From: an uncultured Paracoccaceae bacterium
GTDB lineage: Bacteria > Pseudomonadota > Alphaproteobacteria > Rhodobacterales > Rhodobacteraceae
Reading direction: 5' to 3'
Assembly (NCBI GenBank): GCA_947489705.1
Contig: CANLEQ010000018.1
Coordinates: forward strand, 1-64,000
Length of the DNA stretch: 64,000 nucleotides
Shown here: positions 1 through 7,628 of the stretch, one piece after another
Layout: every line of letters begins with the position of its first letter
How positions within the stretch are numbered: position 1 is the first letter of the stretch
Program-made: the position numbers and the translations under genes
Notes under the pieces: model-generated
Seen by the model: the letters and a program-made list of their open reading frames with translations, nothing else
What the model was told of the DNA's origin: nothing
Databases searched by the model: none

Positions 1-453
1 CACTCGCCATCGTCCTCGGACCGATGGCGGACATGGCTCGTCCTCGCAGAGCCGGCTGACCTGGCTCTTCGAGATCCCCGTGCCGCCCATTGCCTGCACC
101 AGGTCGTCCATGGCCCGTGTCGAGACGCCATGCACATAGGCCTCCTGGATCACAGCCGTCAGCGCCTTCTCGGTGGCCCTGCGGGGCTCCAGGAACGAGG
201 GAAAGTAGCTGCCGGTGCGGAGCTTGGGAATGCGCAGTTCCACGTTCCCCGCCCGGGTCTGCCAGCCCCGGTCACGGTAGCCGTTGCGCTGTGCTTGCCG
301 CTCCGGGCTCTTCTCGCCGTAGGCGGCGCCGGTCTGGCCGCCGACCTCGAGCTCCATCAGGCGCTCGGCAGCAAAGCCGATCATCTCGCGCAGCAGATCA
401 GCGTCACCGCTCTTCTCTACCAGCTCTCTCAGGTCCATCATGGGTTTGGTCAT
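1..453 (-). CDS. IS256-family transposase, N-terminal part (runs off window)
   Basis: The reading frame opens at an ATG at 453 and stays open for 151 codons to the window edge. It begins [20 protein letters not shown] and continues through the conserved N-terminal block of IS256/Mutator-type transposases ([64 protein letters not shown]). The DDE catalytic region would lie beyond the window. The last 11-12 codons (about 1-33) no longer look like the family, where a segment such as CEEID followed by the first catalytic region is expected. The copy may therefore be broken at about position 33, or a frameshift may lie there. Function if intact: DDE transposition of its own element. Confidence 0.85.
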   Translation of the reverse strand, partial: MTKPMMDLRELVEKSGDADLLREMIGFAAERLMELEVGGQTGAAYGEKSPERQAQRNGYRDRGWQTRAGNVELRIPKLRTGSYFPSFLEPRRATEKALTAVIQEAYVHGVSTRAMDDLVQAMGGTGISKSQVSRLCEDEPCPPSVRGRWRV

Positions 454-550
454 CGGGGTCGTCCCTCGGTTCAGGTTGGTGTCAGCAACCCGACCCTACC
501 GAGAAACCCGATGACCGCCTCAGCTACACCACGTGGAGGGACACAACCAG
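1..550 (-). mobile_element. Left end of an IS256-family insertion sequence
   Basis: About 95 bases separate the transposase start at 453 from a terminal segment at roughly 525-550 (plus strand reads CTACACCACGTGGAGGGACA then CAACC). This kind of 'CACCAC...GGGACA' end is typical of IS256-family terminal inverted repeats. The other end, and any 8-9 bp target duplication, lie outside the window, so the exact boundary cannot be fixed. Confidence 0.6.
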
Positions 551-821
551 CTGGAGGATGCCCTTGCCATCTCGGAAGCGGTCGAGATCTGAGCTTCGGG
601 CCGTCCTACGCGGACAGCCCTTGCTGGACAGGCACGGCCGCTCTCGATGCGGGAGGAAGGCCCGCCGAACCGACCGTTCGCGGCGGTCGCAAAGCGTTAC
701 GGAAGTCCAACTGACACTTCGCGGGAGGAAGCGGGCTTTCGTATGCATAACTGAAGTCTGCACCCGCCCCGGTATCCGGCGAAACGGACGCAAGCCGAGC
801 CCTCGACCTTGCCCCAATAAT
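551..821. other. Intergenic stretch with no recognised gene
   Basis: Between the insertion-sequence end and the first CsoR-type operator there is about 270 bases in which I recognise no protein family or RNA. Reading frames exist on both strands but are arginine-rich and look like frame noise of high-GC DNA. It may be what is left of the DNA interrupted by the insertion. Confidence 0.5.
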
Positions 822-838
822 ATACCCCGTGTAGGTAT
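822..838. promoter_or_regulatory. Putative CsoR operator upstream of the cytochrome c gene
   Basis: The 17-base site ATACCCCGTGTAGGTAT has ATACC/GGTAT arms. It has the same length and outer bases as the stronger palindrome at 1735-1755, which lies between csoR and the glutaredoxin-MauE gene. CsoR-family copper sensors bind such ATACCC...GGGTAT sites. Its position, 7 bases before the small frame at 845 and about 115 bases before the cytochrome start, fits repression of that transcript. Confidence 0.6.
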
Positions 839-844
839 CAGTTC

Positions 845-958
845 ATGCGTATGATCGGCATCTTGATCTCGGCCCTGATTTCTACGAGCCATTTCTATGC
901 GACCGCCATTCGAGGCAGCGTAGCCGCGGACGAGATGGTCCACCGAACCGGATCATGA
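845..958 (+). CDS. Possible 37-residue hydrophobic leader peptide
   Basis: A short frame (MRMIGILISALISTSHFYAT and onward, 37 residues) starts just after the putative CsoR operator. It ends in TGA overlapping the ATG of the cytochrome c gene (ATGA at 955-958). The hydrophobic N-terminus and the coupled stop/start favour a real leader or small membrane protein. Against this, the start sits only 7 bases after the operator with no ribosome binding site, unless the message is leaderless. I recognise no family. Confidence 0.3.
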   Translation: MRMIGILISALISTSHFYATAIRGSVAADEMVHRTGS

Positions 959-1404
959 GGTCCGTTGCGGTTATCATCGTAGCAGCCGCGGGCCTCGGCC
1001 TCGGTGCCGTGGCGATCGGATCGGCGGGGCGGGACGCGCCTGCCTTGCGCCCCGGAGATCCTAAGGTCGTGGCGGAGGGCGCGGAGATCTACGCAGCCGA
1101 ATGCGCCGCGTGCCATGGCGTCGATCTCGAAGGTCAGCCCGACTGGCATGTGCGCGGGCCCGACGGGCTGCTGCCGGCACCGCCCCACGACGAGACGGGG
1201 CATACCTGGCACCATGACGGCGAGACGTTGTTTCTTCTGACCAAGTACGGCGTGGGCGAGATGATCGGCGATCCGGATTATCTCTCTGCAATGCCCGCCT
1301 TCGAGTACGTTCAGACGGATGCGGAGATCGCCGCCGTGCTGAGCTACATCAAATCTACCTGGCCCGCCGACATCCGTGCGCGGCACGATGCGGCGGGGCG
1401 CTGA
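955..1404 (+). CDS. Membrane-anchored or exported c-type cytochrome (class I)
   Basis: A 149-residue protein. Residues 1-24 form a hydrophobic signal or anchor segment. A single haem-binding CAACH lies at 50-54, and Met113 in SAMPAF is a likely distal ligand. The C-terminal helix DAEIAAVLSYIKSTWP is typical of class I cytochromes c, and histidines cluster around 78-87. It would act in the periplasm or on its membrane face in electron transfer. The start is the ATG overlapping the stop of the preceding short frame. The operator at 822-838 suggests copper-responsive control, and csoR lies convergently downstream. The electron donor and acceptor cannot be told from sequence. Such cytochromes are often found in copper-handling gene clusters. 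Confidence 0.85.
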   Translation: MRSVAVIIVAAAGLGLGAVAIGSAGRDAPALRPGDPKVVAEGAEIYAAECAACHGVDLEGQPDWHVRGPDGLLPAPPHDETGHTWHHDGETLFLLTKYGVGEMIGDPDYLSAMPAFEYVQTDAEIAAVLSYIKSTWPADIRARHDAAGR

Positions 1405-1422
1405 CAGCGCATTTGCGCACAG

Positions 1423-1692
1423 TCATCCCTGCGCCTTCTGGAGCAGGGCGATCAGTTCATTGAACTTCTCGCGCTGCGCGTCCGGGCCTTCGGCGATCGC
1501 CTCTTCCACGCAATGCCGCGCGTGGTTCTCCAGGACCAGCCGCTCCACCGCCCTGAGCGCCGATCGCACCGCGGCGGTCTGCGCGAGAATGTCGACGCAG
1601 TAGCGATCCTCCTCGACCATGCGCGCGACGCCGCGGACCTGACCCTCCAGCCGGGAGAGCCTGTCGAGCGTGCGTTGTTTGTCCTGCTTCAT
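1423..1692 (-). CDS. csoR: Metal-sensing transcriptional repressor, CsoR family
   Basis: An 89-residue all-helical DUF156 (CsoR/RcnR) protein. The copper-ligand pattern Cys32 (RYCVDIL), His57 and Cys61 (ENHARHC) is complete. This favours Cu(I)-sensing CsoR over RcnR/FrmR, which lack the second cysteine, and over CstR, which lacks the histidine. In this family, Cu(I) binding releases the tetramer from DNA and derepresses copper genes. A strong ATATACCC/GGGTATAT palindrome lies at 1735-1755 in the divergent intergenic region before the glutaredoxin-MauE gene, and a weaker copy lies before the cytochrome gene. Autoregulation is likely. Confidence 0.88.
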   Translation of the reverse strand: MKQDKQRTLDRLSRLEGQVRGVARMVEEDRYCVDILAQTAAVRSALRAVERLVLENHARHCVEEAIAEGPDAQREKFNELIALLQKAQG

Positions 1693-1734
1693 GTCAGTCT
1701 CCTGTCTCGCTCATGGTGCGGGTCGTCCGCTTGA

Positions 1735-1755
1735 ATATACCCCTCCAGGGTATAT
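1735..1755. promoter_or_regulatory. CsoR-type operator, perfect 8-bp inverted repeat
   Basis: ATATACCC-CTCCA-GGGTATAT is a perfect 8+5+8 palindrome. It lies in the 118-base divergent region between csoR (starting at 1692) and the glutaredoxin-MauE gene (starting at 1811). It matches the ATACCC...GGGTAT operators of CsoR copper sensors, so it probably controls both genes. Confidence 0.75.
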
Positions 1756-1810
1756 ATGCAGGGCAATCCCGATTACGAACGTCCATTCGCACGGACAAGG
1801 AGGCCTGACC

Positions 1811-2638
1811 ATGAGTACGACCAATATCGACGGCCCCAAAGCCGCCCGCGCCGCAAGCCGCGGCAGGGGCAAGACGGCGTCCCTCTATCGCATGGCCATG
1901 CCCGGCCATCTCTGCCCGTTCGGCCTGAAGTCGAAGGCGCTTCTGGAATGGAAGGGATACGAGGTCGACGACCACCTCCTGACCAGTCGCGCCGAGGTCG
2001 ATGCCTTCAAGGAGGCCCAGGGCGTGAAGACGACGCCGCAGGCCTGGATCGACGGCGACCGCGTGGGCGGCTTCAGCGACCTGAAGGAGCGGTTCGGGTT
2101 TCGCGTTCTCGGCAAGGACGATACGACCTATGCGCCGGTCGTGGCCATCTTCGGCTCGATGGCGCTGCTCTCGGCCGCGATCGTCGCGAACCTATACGCC
2201 GGCTTTCCCGTGCTCACATGGCTCATGTGGTTCTTCGCCACCTCGATGGTCGCCCTCGCCGTGCAGAAACTGCAGGATGTGGGCGGTTTCGTAAGCGGGT
2301 TCCTCGGCTACGACCTCTTGGCTCAGCGTTATGTTCCCTACGGCTATGCCTATCCGTTCCTCGAACTCTATGCGGGTATCGGCATGGCCGCGCTGATCGG
2401 AACGGGCTCGCCCCTGATCTGGGCGGTGGCACCCGTGGGTCTCTTCATCGGGACGATCGGCGCGGTCAGCGTCATCAAGGCGGTCTATATCGACAGGCGC
2501 GAGCTGAAATGCGCCTGCGTCGGCGGCGGATCGAACGTGCCGCTGGGTTTCATCTCGCTGACCGAGAACCTCGTGATGATGGCCATGGGAATCTGGATGA
2601 TCGTGAACGTCCTGACCGGCACGACGATGCCGATGTAG
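1811..2638 (+). CDS. Glutaredoxin-MauE/DoxX fusion membrane protein
   Basis: A 275-residue protein with two domains. Residues about 22-95 form a glutaredoxin-like fold with a monothiol CPFG motif. Residues about 108-270 form a four-helix MauE/DoxX-type redox membrane domain ending in the motif LKCACVGGGSNVPLGFISLTE. The start ATG has a clear AAGGAGG 8 bases upstream; a longer in-frame extension would run across the operator. MauE-type proteins take part in disulphide handling. Fusions like this commonly accompany CsoR and copper resistance genes, which fits the divergent csoR and the palindrome at 1735. A role in thiol or copper homeostasis at the membrane is inferred, not shown. Confidence 0.85.
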   Translation: MSTTNIDGPKAARAASRGRGKTASLYRMAMPGHLCPFGLKSKALLEWKGYEVDDHLLTSRAEVDAFKEAQGVKTTPQAWIDGDRVGGFSDLKERFGFRVLGKDDTTYAPVVAIFGSMALLSAAIVANLYAGFPVLTWLMWFFATSMVALAVQKLQDVGGFVSGFLGYDLLAQRYVPYGYAYPFLELYAGIGMAALIGTGSPLIWAVAPVGLFIGTIGAVSVIKAVYIDRRELKCACVGGGSNVPLGFISLTENLVMMAMGIWMIVNVLTGTTMPM

Positions 2639-2933
2639 CGGGGAAAGGCGGCAGCGTCGCCGGACCCGACGACGCCCGATTTCTCGATCAAGGATCGTGA
2701 CGACGATGATGGATGCGATGACCAAGGGCGGTACCGGGGGGCGCGGCCGGCTTCTGTCCGGAAGCGTGTTCCGCCGAATGTCCATCATGACAATGCTGAC
2801 CCGGTGCCGTTCCATCATGCTCCTTGGCGCGATGATCCTGACCGGATCGCTGGCACAGGCGCATAACGCGGGCATTGGCCACACGCTTGGCTCGCGCCCC
2901 CAGGCGTCGGATCACGGAGATCACTTGCCCCAT
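2639..2933. other. Intergenic region with a possible broken exported-protein start
   Basis: On the plus strand a frame from 2697 (GTG) or 2706 (ATG) has an AAGGA before it and encodes a signal-peptide-like segment (SIMLLGAMILTGSLAQA). It then runs antisense through the neighbouring pseudogene and rmuC, so it cannot be a normal full-length gene. It may be the 5' end of an exported protein truncated by the rearrangement that also broke the pseudogene. No other feature is seen. Confidence 0.3.
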
Positions 2934-3121
2934 GGTATCGACCGGTTGGTCACCGCGCCGGCACGCAAGCCGCGTGCGCGCATGGCCCCCGCGCTTCGGC
3001 TCTGCTTCGCAAAGGGTCCGCAATGCGTGTCCTTCAGCAGATACGCCGCGGCCATGCCGGACATGTCTCCGCCGATCACCGCGATGGCAGGTGCGGCGTG
3101 CGGCGCGCTCTCAAACGGAAT
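2934..3121 (-). pseudogene. Remnant of an FAD/NAD-binding amine oxidase-like gene (COG2907 type)
   Basis: Read on the minus strand, 3121 to about 3025 encodes PFESAPHAAPAIAVIGGDMS followed by GMAAAYLLKDTH. This is the dinucleotide-binding start of COG2907-type FAD oxidoreductases. After a frame change near 3025 the next frame gives LCEAEPKRGGHARTR and then GDQPVDT, which is the next conserved block (usually FEAE..GGHART...PVDTG). Similarity stops at about 2934. The expected start codon is ATT, the glycine-rich motif reads GGDMSG rather than GGGISG, and the rest of the gene is missing. It is a decayed 5' fragment. Confidence 0.7.
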
Positions 3122-3201
3122 TCAGCCACCGGCCCGGCCCAGGCGCACGGGGTCGGGACCGGGAAACCGCATTTGGGCACGAATGGGCGGGAGGCGACAC
3201 T

Positions 3202-4395
3202 CTACCTTCCCGCCGCAGGAAGCGGCGCCGGCTCGGTCTCGGCGAAGTCGAAGCCGTGCAGGCGCCCCGCCCGCTTGCCCGCGCGCTCGCCCGAGACGAG
3301 GATCTCGTCCACGTCCTTGCGGGCCTGTGCGAAGTGACGGTCGAGATTGCCCACCCGCGCCACCAGCCGGTCGCAATCGCCCTGCAGCAGGCCCAGCTCC
3401 CGCCGGATGGCGCCGGCCTGCTGCTGCATCCGGGCATCCTTGAGGATCGCGCGCATCGTGTTGAGCGTCGCCATGCAGGTCGTGGGCGACACGATCCAGA
3501 CCCGCGCTGCGAACCCCTCGCGCACCACTTCCGGCAGGCGCGAATGCAGTTCCGCATAGATTGCTTCCGACGGCAGGAACATGATCGCACCGTCGGCCGT
3601 CTCGCCCTCGATGATATACCGCTCGGCGATGTCGCGGATATGCTTGCGCACCGCCTGGCCGAAACTGCGTAGCGCGCGCGCCATGTCGTCACGGGTTTCG
3701 GCGGCGGCGAGTTGCTCGAAGGCCTCGAAGGGGAACTTGGCGTCGATCACCATCGGCCCGGGCGGCTGCGGCAGGTGGATCAGGCAATCGGCGCGCTTGC
3801 CGTTCGACAGCGTCTTTTGCATCGTGAAACTGTCGGCGGGGAGCGCCTGGCTTACGATATCGTGGAGCTGGATCTCGCCGAAGAGACCGCGGCGCTGCTT
3901 GTTCGACAGGATGTCCTGAAGGCTCAGGACCTCGCCCGAAAGCTTGGCGATGTTGTCCTGCGCGCGGTCGATCACCGACAACCGCTCGCGCAGCTGCGTC
4001 AGCGAATTCGTCGTCTTCTCGGTCTGACCGTGCAGGGTGTCGCGCATCCGCTCCTGCATGTCCGCGAGGGCCCGCGCCGATTTCGCGGCATTATCGGCCA
4101 GCCGGTCGTTCATGCGGCTCTGCACGTCGGCCAGACGCGCCTCGACCGTCTGGACCAGGTGCAACTGGGCGTTGGCCTGCGTGTCGCTGACCAACTGGAG
4201 GTTGCCCGCAAGCTGATTCTGCCCCGCCCCCAGCCTCGCGAGCTGTGCCGCGAGCGCGCGTGTCTCGCGCGCGGACCGTCCCGCCCGGAGCGCCGCCAAT
4301 GCCAGCAGGAGCAGCATGATCGCGATCACAGCACCCGCAACGCCCGCCACGACGACCGGATCGGCCAGCCAGAGCTCCAGATCGGCGCGGCTCAT
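3202..4395 (-). CDS. rmuC: DNA recombination protein RmuC
   Basis: A 397-residue protein. An N-terminal membrane helix (about residues 13-37) is followed by a long coiled coil (about 45-160) and the RmuC nuclease-like core ([57 protein letters not shown]-like block). RmuC proteins limit recombination at inverted repeats, probably by cleaving DNA structures. The ATG at 4395 overlaps the mutL stop (ATGA). A longer upstream frame exists, but it lies within mutL, so this start is preferred. It forms a DNA-maintenance pair with mutL. Confidence 0.92.
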   Translation of the reverse strand: MSRADLELWLADPVVVAGVAGAVIAIMLLLLALAALRAGRSARETRALAAQLARLGAGQNQLAGNLQLVSDTQANAQLHLVQTVEARLADVQSRMNDRLADNAAKSARALADMQERMRDTLHGQTEKTTNSLTQLRERLSVIDRAQDNIAKLSGEVLSLQDILSNKQRRGLFGEIQLHDIVSQALPADSFTMQKTLSNGKRADCLIHLPQPPGPMVIDAKFPFEAFEQLAAAETRDDMARALRSFGQAVRKHIRDIAERYIIEGETADGAIMFLPSEAIYAELHSRLPEVVREGFAARVWIVSPTTCMATLNTMRAILKDARMQQQAGAIRRELGLLQGDCDRLVARVGNLDRHFAQARKDVDEILVSGERAGKRAGRLHGFDFAETEPAPLPAAGR

Positions 4396-6218
4396 GTCCG
4401 CCCGAAGAGCCGTTCGATATCGGAGAGTTTCAGCTCCACGTAAGTCGGCCGGCCGTGGTTGCACTGGCCCGAATGGGGTGTCGCCTCCATCTCGCGCAAA
4501 AGCGCGTTCATCTCGGGCGCCGACATCCGCCGGCCCGAGCGGACCGATCCGTGACAGGCGACGCGGCTCAGCACCGCCTCGATCCGGGCGCGGACATTGA
4601 GGCTGTCGCCCAGATCCTCAAGCTCGTCGAGGATGTCGCGCAGCATCACCTCGGCGTTGACGGTGCCGAGGATGGCGGGCGTCGCGCGGACCGCGACAGC
4701 CCCGCCGCCGAAGGGCTCGATCTCGAGCCCCAGCTGCGCCAGATCCGGGGCGAGATCGAGCAGCATCGCGGCCCCGGCCTCGGACAGCTCGACGATCTCG
4801 GGGATCAGCAGGGATTGCGACGCGACGCCGTTCTCGGCCATCTGGCGCTTGAGCTTCTCGTAGACCAGCCGCTCATGCGCGGCATGCTGATCCACGATGA
4901 CGAGCCCGGCTTCGGTCTGCGCGAGGATGTAGTTCTCGTGGACCTGGCCACGTGCCGCGCCGAGCGGGTGGCTTTCCTGCGGCTGCTCCGGCGTCTCGTC
5001 GATCGGGTCGACGCGGGCGAAGACTTCCGCCGTTTCGGCAAAGCCGCGCGTGGGCGTCTGCGTCCGGGGGCCAGGCCGGTCCATCTGATAGATCCGCGCG
5101 GACGCATCCGCCGTCGGCTCCGCGCGCATCGCGCCGAGCGTCGCGGTGCCCACGGTCGTCGAGGCGCGGTGCCCCGCCTCGGCCAGCGCGTGGCGCAGCG
5201 ACGACACGATCAGGCCGCGCACGATGGCGGGGTCGCGGAACCGTACTTCCGTCTTGGCGGGATGGACGTTCTGATCGACCAGCGACGGCGCGCATTCGAC
5301 GAAGAGCGCGACGGCCGGGTGGCGATCGCGGCTCAGAAAATCGGCATAGGCGCCCCTGAGCGCGCCGTGCAGCAGCTTGTCGCGCACCGGACGCCCGTTG
5401 ACGAAGAGGTATTGATGCGTCGCGGCGCCCCGCGAATAGGTCGGCAAGGCGGCATAGCCCGTCAGCGCGAAGCCGTCCCGCTCCGCATCGATGGGCAGGG
5501 CATTGTCGGCGAAATCCGTGCCCAGCACACGGCCGAGCCGCCCGTGCAACGCGTCCCAGAGATCGCCGCTTCCTGCATCGGCGCGAAAGACCACGCGCCC
5601 CTCGCCGCCGCCAGAGACGTCGCGCAGGCTGAAGCTCACCTGCGGCTCGGCCATGGCGAGACGCTTGACCACGTCACCGATCGCCTGCGCCTCGGCGCGG
5701 TCGGTGCGCAGGAACTTGAGCCGTGCGGGCGTGGCGTAGAAGAGATCGCGCAGCTCGACGATCGTGCCGCGCGTGATGGCGGCCGGGCGCACCGGCTCGG
5801 CGCACCCGCCCGCGACCGAGATCGACGCGCCCTCGGCGCCCTCGGCACGCGACGTGATGGAGAGCCGCCCGACTGCGCCGAGCGACGGCAGAGCCTCGCC
5901 GCGAAACCCGAAGGACGTGATGTTGAGAAGGTCGGTCCCGTCGATCTTGGACGTGGCATGGCGCGACAATGCCAGCGGCAACTCGTCGCCCGTCATGCCG
6001 CAGCCGTCGTCGGTGACGCGGATCAGCGTCTTGCCGCCATCGGCATAGCAAATGTCGATCCGGCGGGCCCCTGCATCGATCGCGTTCTCGACCAGTTCCT
6101 TGACCGCCGAGGCGGGACGCTCGACCACCTCTCCCGCGGCGATGCGGTTGATCGCGCCGTCGTCGAGGGCCCGGATGGTCGGGCGGGACGCACGTATCTT
6201 GGGGTCATGCAAGGTCAT
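4392..6218 (-). CDS. mutL: DNA mismatch repair protein MutL
   Basis: A 608-residue protein. The N-terminal GHKL ATPase carries [17 protein letters not shown] and [10 protein letters not shown], and a transducer domain (VNGRPVRDK) follows. The C-terminal dimerisation domain contains [12 protein letters not shown], which matches the DQHA-x2-E-x4-E metal-binding endonuclease motif, and also ACHGSVRSG and CNHGRP. It is therefore predicted to be a nicking MutL, as expected where MutH is absent. The ATG at 6218 is chosen; 12 further upstream residues are possible but are not family-like. It overlaps rmuC downstream. Confidence 0.96.
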   Translation of the reverse strand: MTLHDPKIRASRPTIRALDDGAINRIAAGEVVERPASAVKELVENAIDAGARRIDICYADGGKTLIRVTDDGCGMTGDELPLALSRHATSKIDGTDLLNITSFGFRGEALPSLGAVGRLSITSRAEGAEGASISVAGGCAEPVRPAAITRGTIVELRDLFYATPARLKFLRTDRAEAQAIGDVVKRLAMAEPQVSFSLRDVSGGGEGRVVFRADAGSGDLWDALHGRLGRVLGTDFADNALPIDAERDGFALTGYAALPTYSRGAATHQYLFVNGRPVRDKLLHGALRGAYADFLSRDRHPAVALFVECAPSLVDQNVHPAKTEVRFRDPAIVRGLIVSSLRHALAEAGHRASTTVGTATLGAMRAEPTADASARIYQMDRPGPRTQTPTRGFAETAEVFARVDPIDETPEQPQESHPLGAARGQVHENYILAQTEAGLVIVDQHAAHERLVYEKLKRQMAENGVASQSLLIPEIVELSEAGAAMLLDLAPDLAQLGLEIEPFGGGAVAVRATPAILGTVNAEVMLRDILDELEDLGDSLNVRARIEAVLSRVACHGSVRSGRRMSAPEMNALLREMEATPHSGQCNHGRPTYVELKLSDIERLFGRT

Positions 6219-6317
6219 GCCACAAGGGATAGCACGGTCGTCTAGGCGATGCACCGGGAAAAAATGCGCCGCGGATCGACGGGCGGCCCCATTTTCGCGG
6301 GACCGCCATCCGTCGGC

Positions 6318-7628
6318 TCAGTTGGTCGCGTCGAGCCCTTCGGGCCGGCCCACGACCGTGAAGCTCAGATCCTCGGGACGATAGAGCCGTTCGGCCACGC
6401 GCGCGATATCGTCGAGCGTCACGGCCTCGATCTGGTCGTTGCGGCTCTCGATGTAGTCGATCCCCAGATCGTCCATCTGCATGCCCACGAGGATCCCCGC
6501 GATTCGCGCATTGCCGTCGAAGCGCAGCGGATAGGCTCCGGTGAGATAGGTCTTTGCCGCATCGAGTTCGTCCTGCGTGACACCCTCGGCCGCGCGGGCC
6601 CATTCGTCGGAGATGACCTCGACGGTTTCCGCGGCACTCGCATTAGCCGACGCGGCCTGCCCCATCACGAGGGTCGCGCTTTCCATCGGCTGAAGCCAGG
6701 TGCCGACGCCATAGGTCAGGCCGCGCTTGACCCGCACCTCTTCCATCATGCGCGAATTGAAACCGCCGCCGCCGATGATCTCGTTCAGGATATAGGCCGT
6801 GATGAAATCCGGATCGTCCCGTTCAATTCCTTCATGGCCGAAGAGGATGATGGATTGCGGCGTGTCGAACTCGACCACCTCCGTACCCGGATCGGCTGAA
6901 TAGGCCGCCTCTTTCGGCAGATCGGCCCCGCTCTGCGGCAGATCGCCCAGCAGATCGTCGAGCAATCCGCCCAGCGCCTCGGGCGTGATGTCGCCCACCG
7001 CCCCCACATAGACACGGTCGCGGACCAGCGTGTCGGCATGCGCCGCGGCGACATCCTCGCGCGTCAGCTCCGTCACGGTCTCGATCGTCCCGTCGTTCGG
7101 CGCGCTGTAGGGGTGGTCCGGAAAGGCGCGGCCCATGAAGGCACGGGTGGCGATGGAGCCGGGATCATTGAGGTCGCTCGCGATGATCGACAGGACCTGA
7201 TCGCGCACCCGGTCGACCGCATCCTGGTCGAAGCGCGGCTCCACCAGGGCGGACCGGAGCAGATCCACAGCCGCATCGCGGTTCTCGGTCAGGAACCGCG
7301 CCGAGATGCTGATCGAATCGTCGTTCGCCTCGAACCCGTAGCTCGCGGCCAGCTCCTCGCGGGCCAGCGCGAAGGCCTGCGCGTCCATCTCGCCCGCGCC
7401 TTCCTCGAGCAGGCCCGTCATCAGGTTGACCGCCCCGCCCTTGCCCGGCCGGTCGAGCGCGGTGCCGCCGCGGAACCGGATCTCCAGTGCCGTGAAGGGG
7501 ATGGTGTGATCCTCGACCAGCCAGGCGGTGACCCCGCCGGGCGAGGTCACCTCCTCGACGTCGACATCCGCGCGGGCGGGAAGACCCGCGGCGAGCGCGA
7601 GGACCATGGCGAGTGCGAGACGCATCAT
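6318..7628 (-). CDS. M16 peptidase-like subunit, non-catalytic (lacks HxxEH)
   Basis: A 436-residue exported protein. The signal peptide is MMRLALAMVLALAAGLPARA. Two M16 domains follow. The zinc motif position reads NLMTGLLEEGAG with no HxxEH, so this chain cannot bind the catalytic zinc. The later VKRGLTYGVGTW supplies the Arg/Tyr pair that the partner chain uses for substrate binding in heterodimeric M16 proteases. The ATG overlaps the stop of the upstream catalytic subunit (ATGA at 7625-7628), which argues for equimolar expression. Likely a periplasmic zinc protease complex; the substrate is unknown. Confidence 0.88.
   Translation of the reverse strand: MMRLALAMVLALAAGLPARADVDVEEVTSPGGVTAWLVEDHTIPFTALEIRFRGGTALDRPGKGGAVNLMTGLLEEGAGEMDAQAFALAREELAASYGFEANDDSISISARFLTENRDAAVDLLRSALVEPRFDQDAVDRVRDQVLSIIASDLNDPGSIATRAFMGRAFPDHPYSAPNDGTIETVTELTREDVAAAHADTLVRDRVYVGAVGDITPEALGGLLDDLLGDLPQSGADLPKEAAYSADPGTEVVEFDTPQSIILFGHEGIERDDPDFITAYILNEIIGGGGFNSRMMEEVRVKRGLTYGVGTWLQPMESATLVMGQAASANASAAETVEVISDEWARAAEGVTQDELDAAKTYLTGAYPLRFDGNARIAGILVGMQMDDLGIDYIESRNDQIEAVTLDDIARVAERLYRPEDLSFTVVGRPEGLDATN

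Noticed and set aside
524-943. A 139-codon minus-strand frame between the insertion sequence and the cytochrome gene
   Set aside because: It is arginine-rich with no recognisable domain, crosses the CsoR operator and the short plus-strand frame, and ends within the insertion-sequence end. It looks like chance open frame in high-GC DNA.
4455-6245. A 596-codon plus-strand frame across mutL
   Set aside because: It is the exact antisense of mutL, with an Arg/Asp/Gly-rich composition typical of shadow frames. The minus strand carries all MutL motifs.
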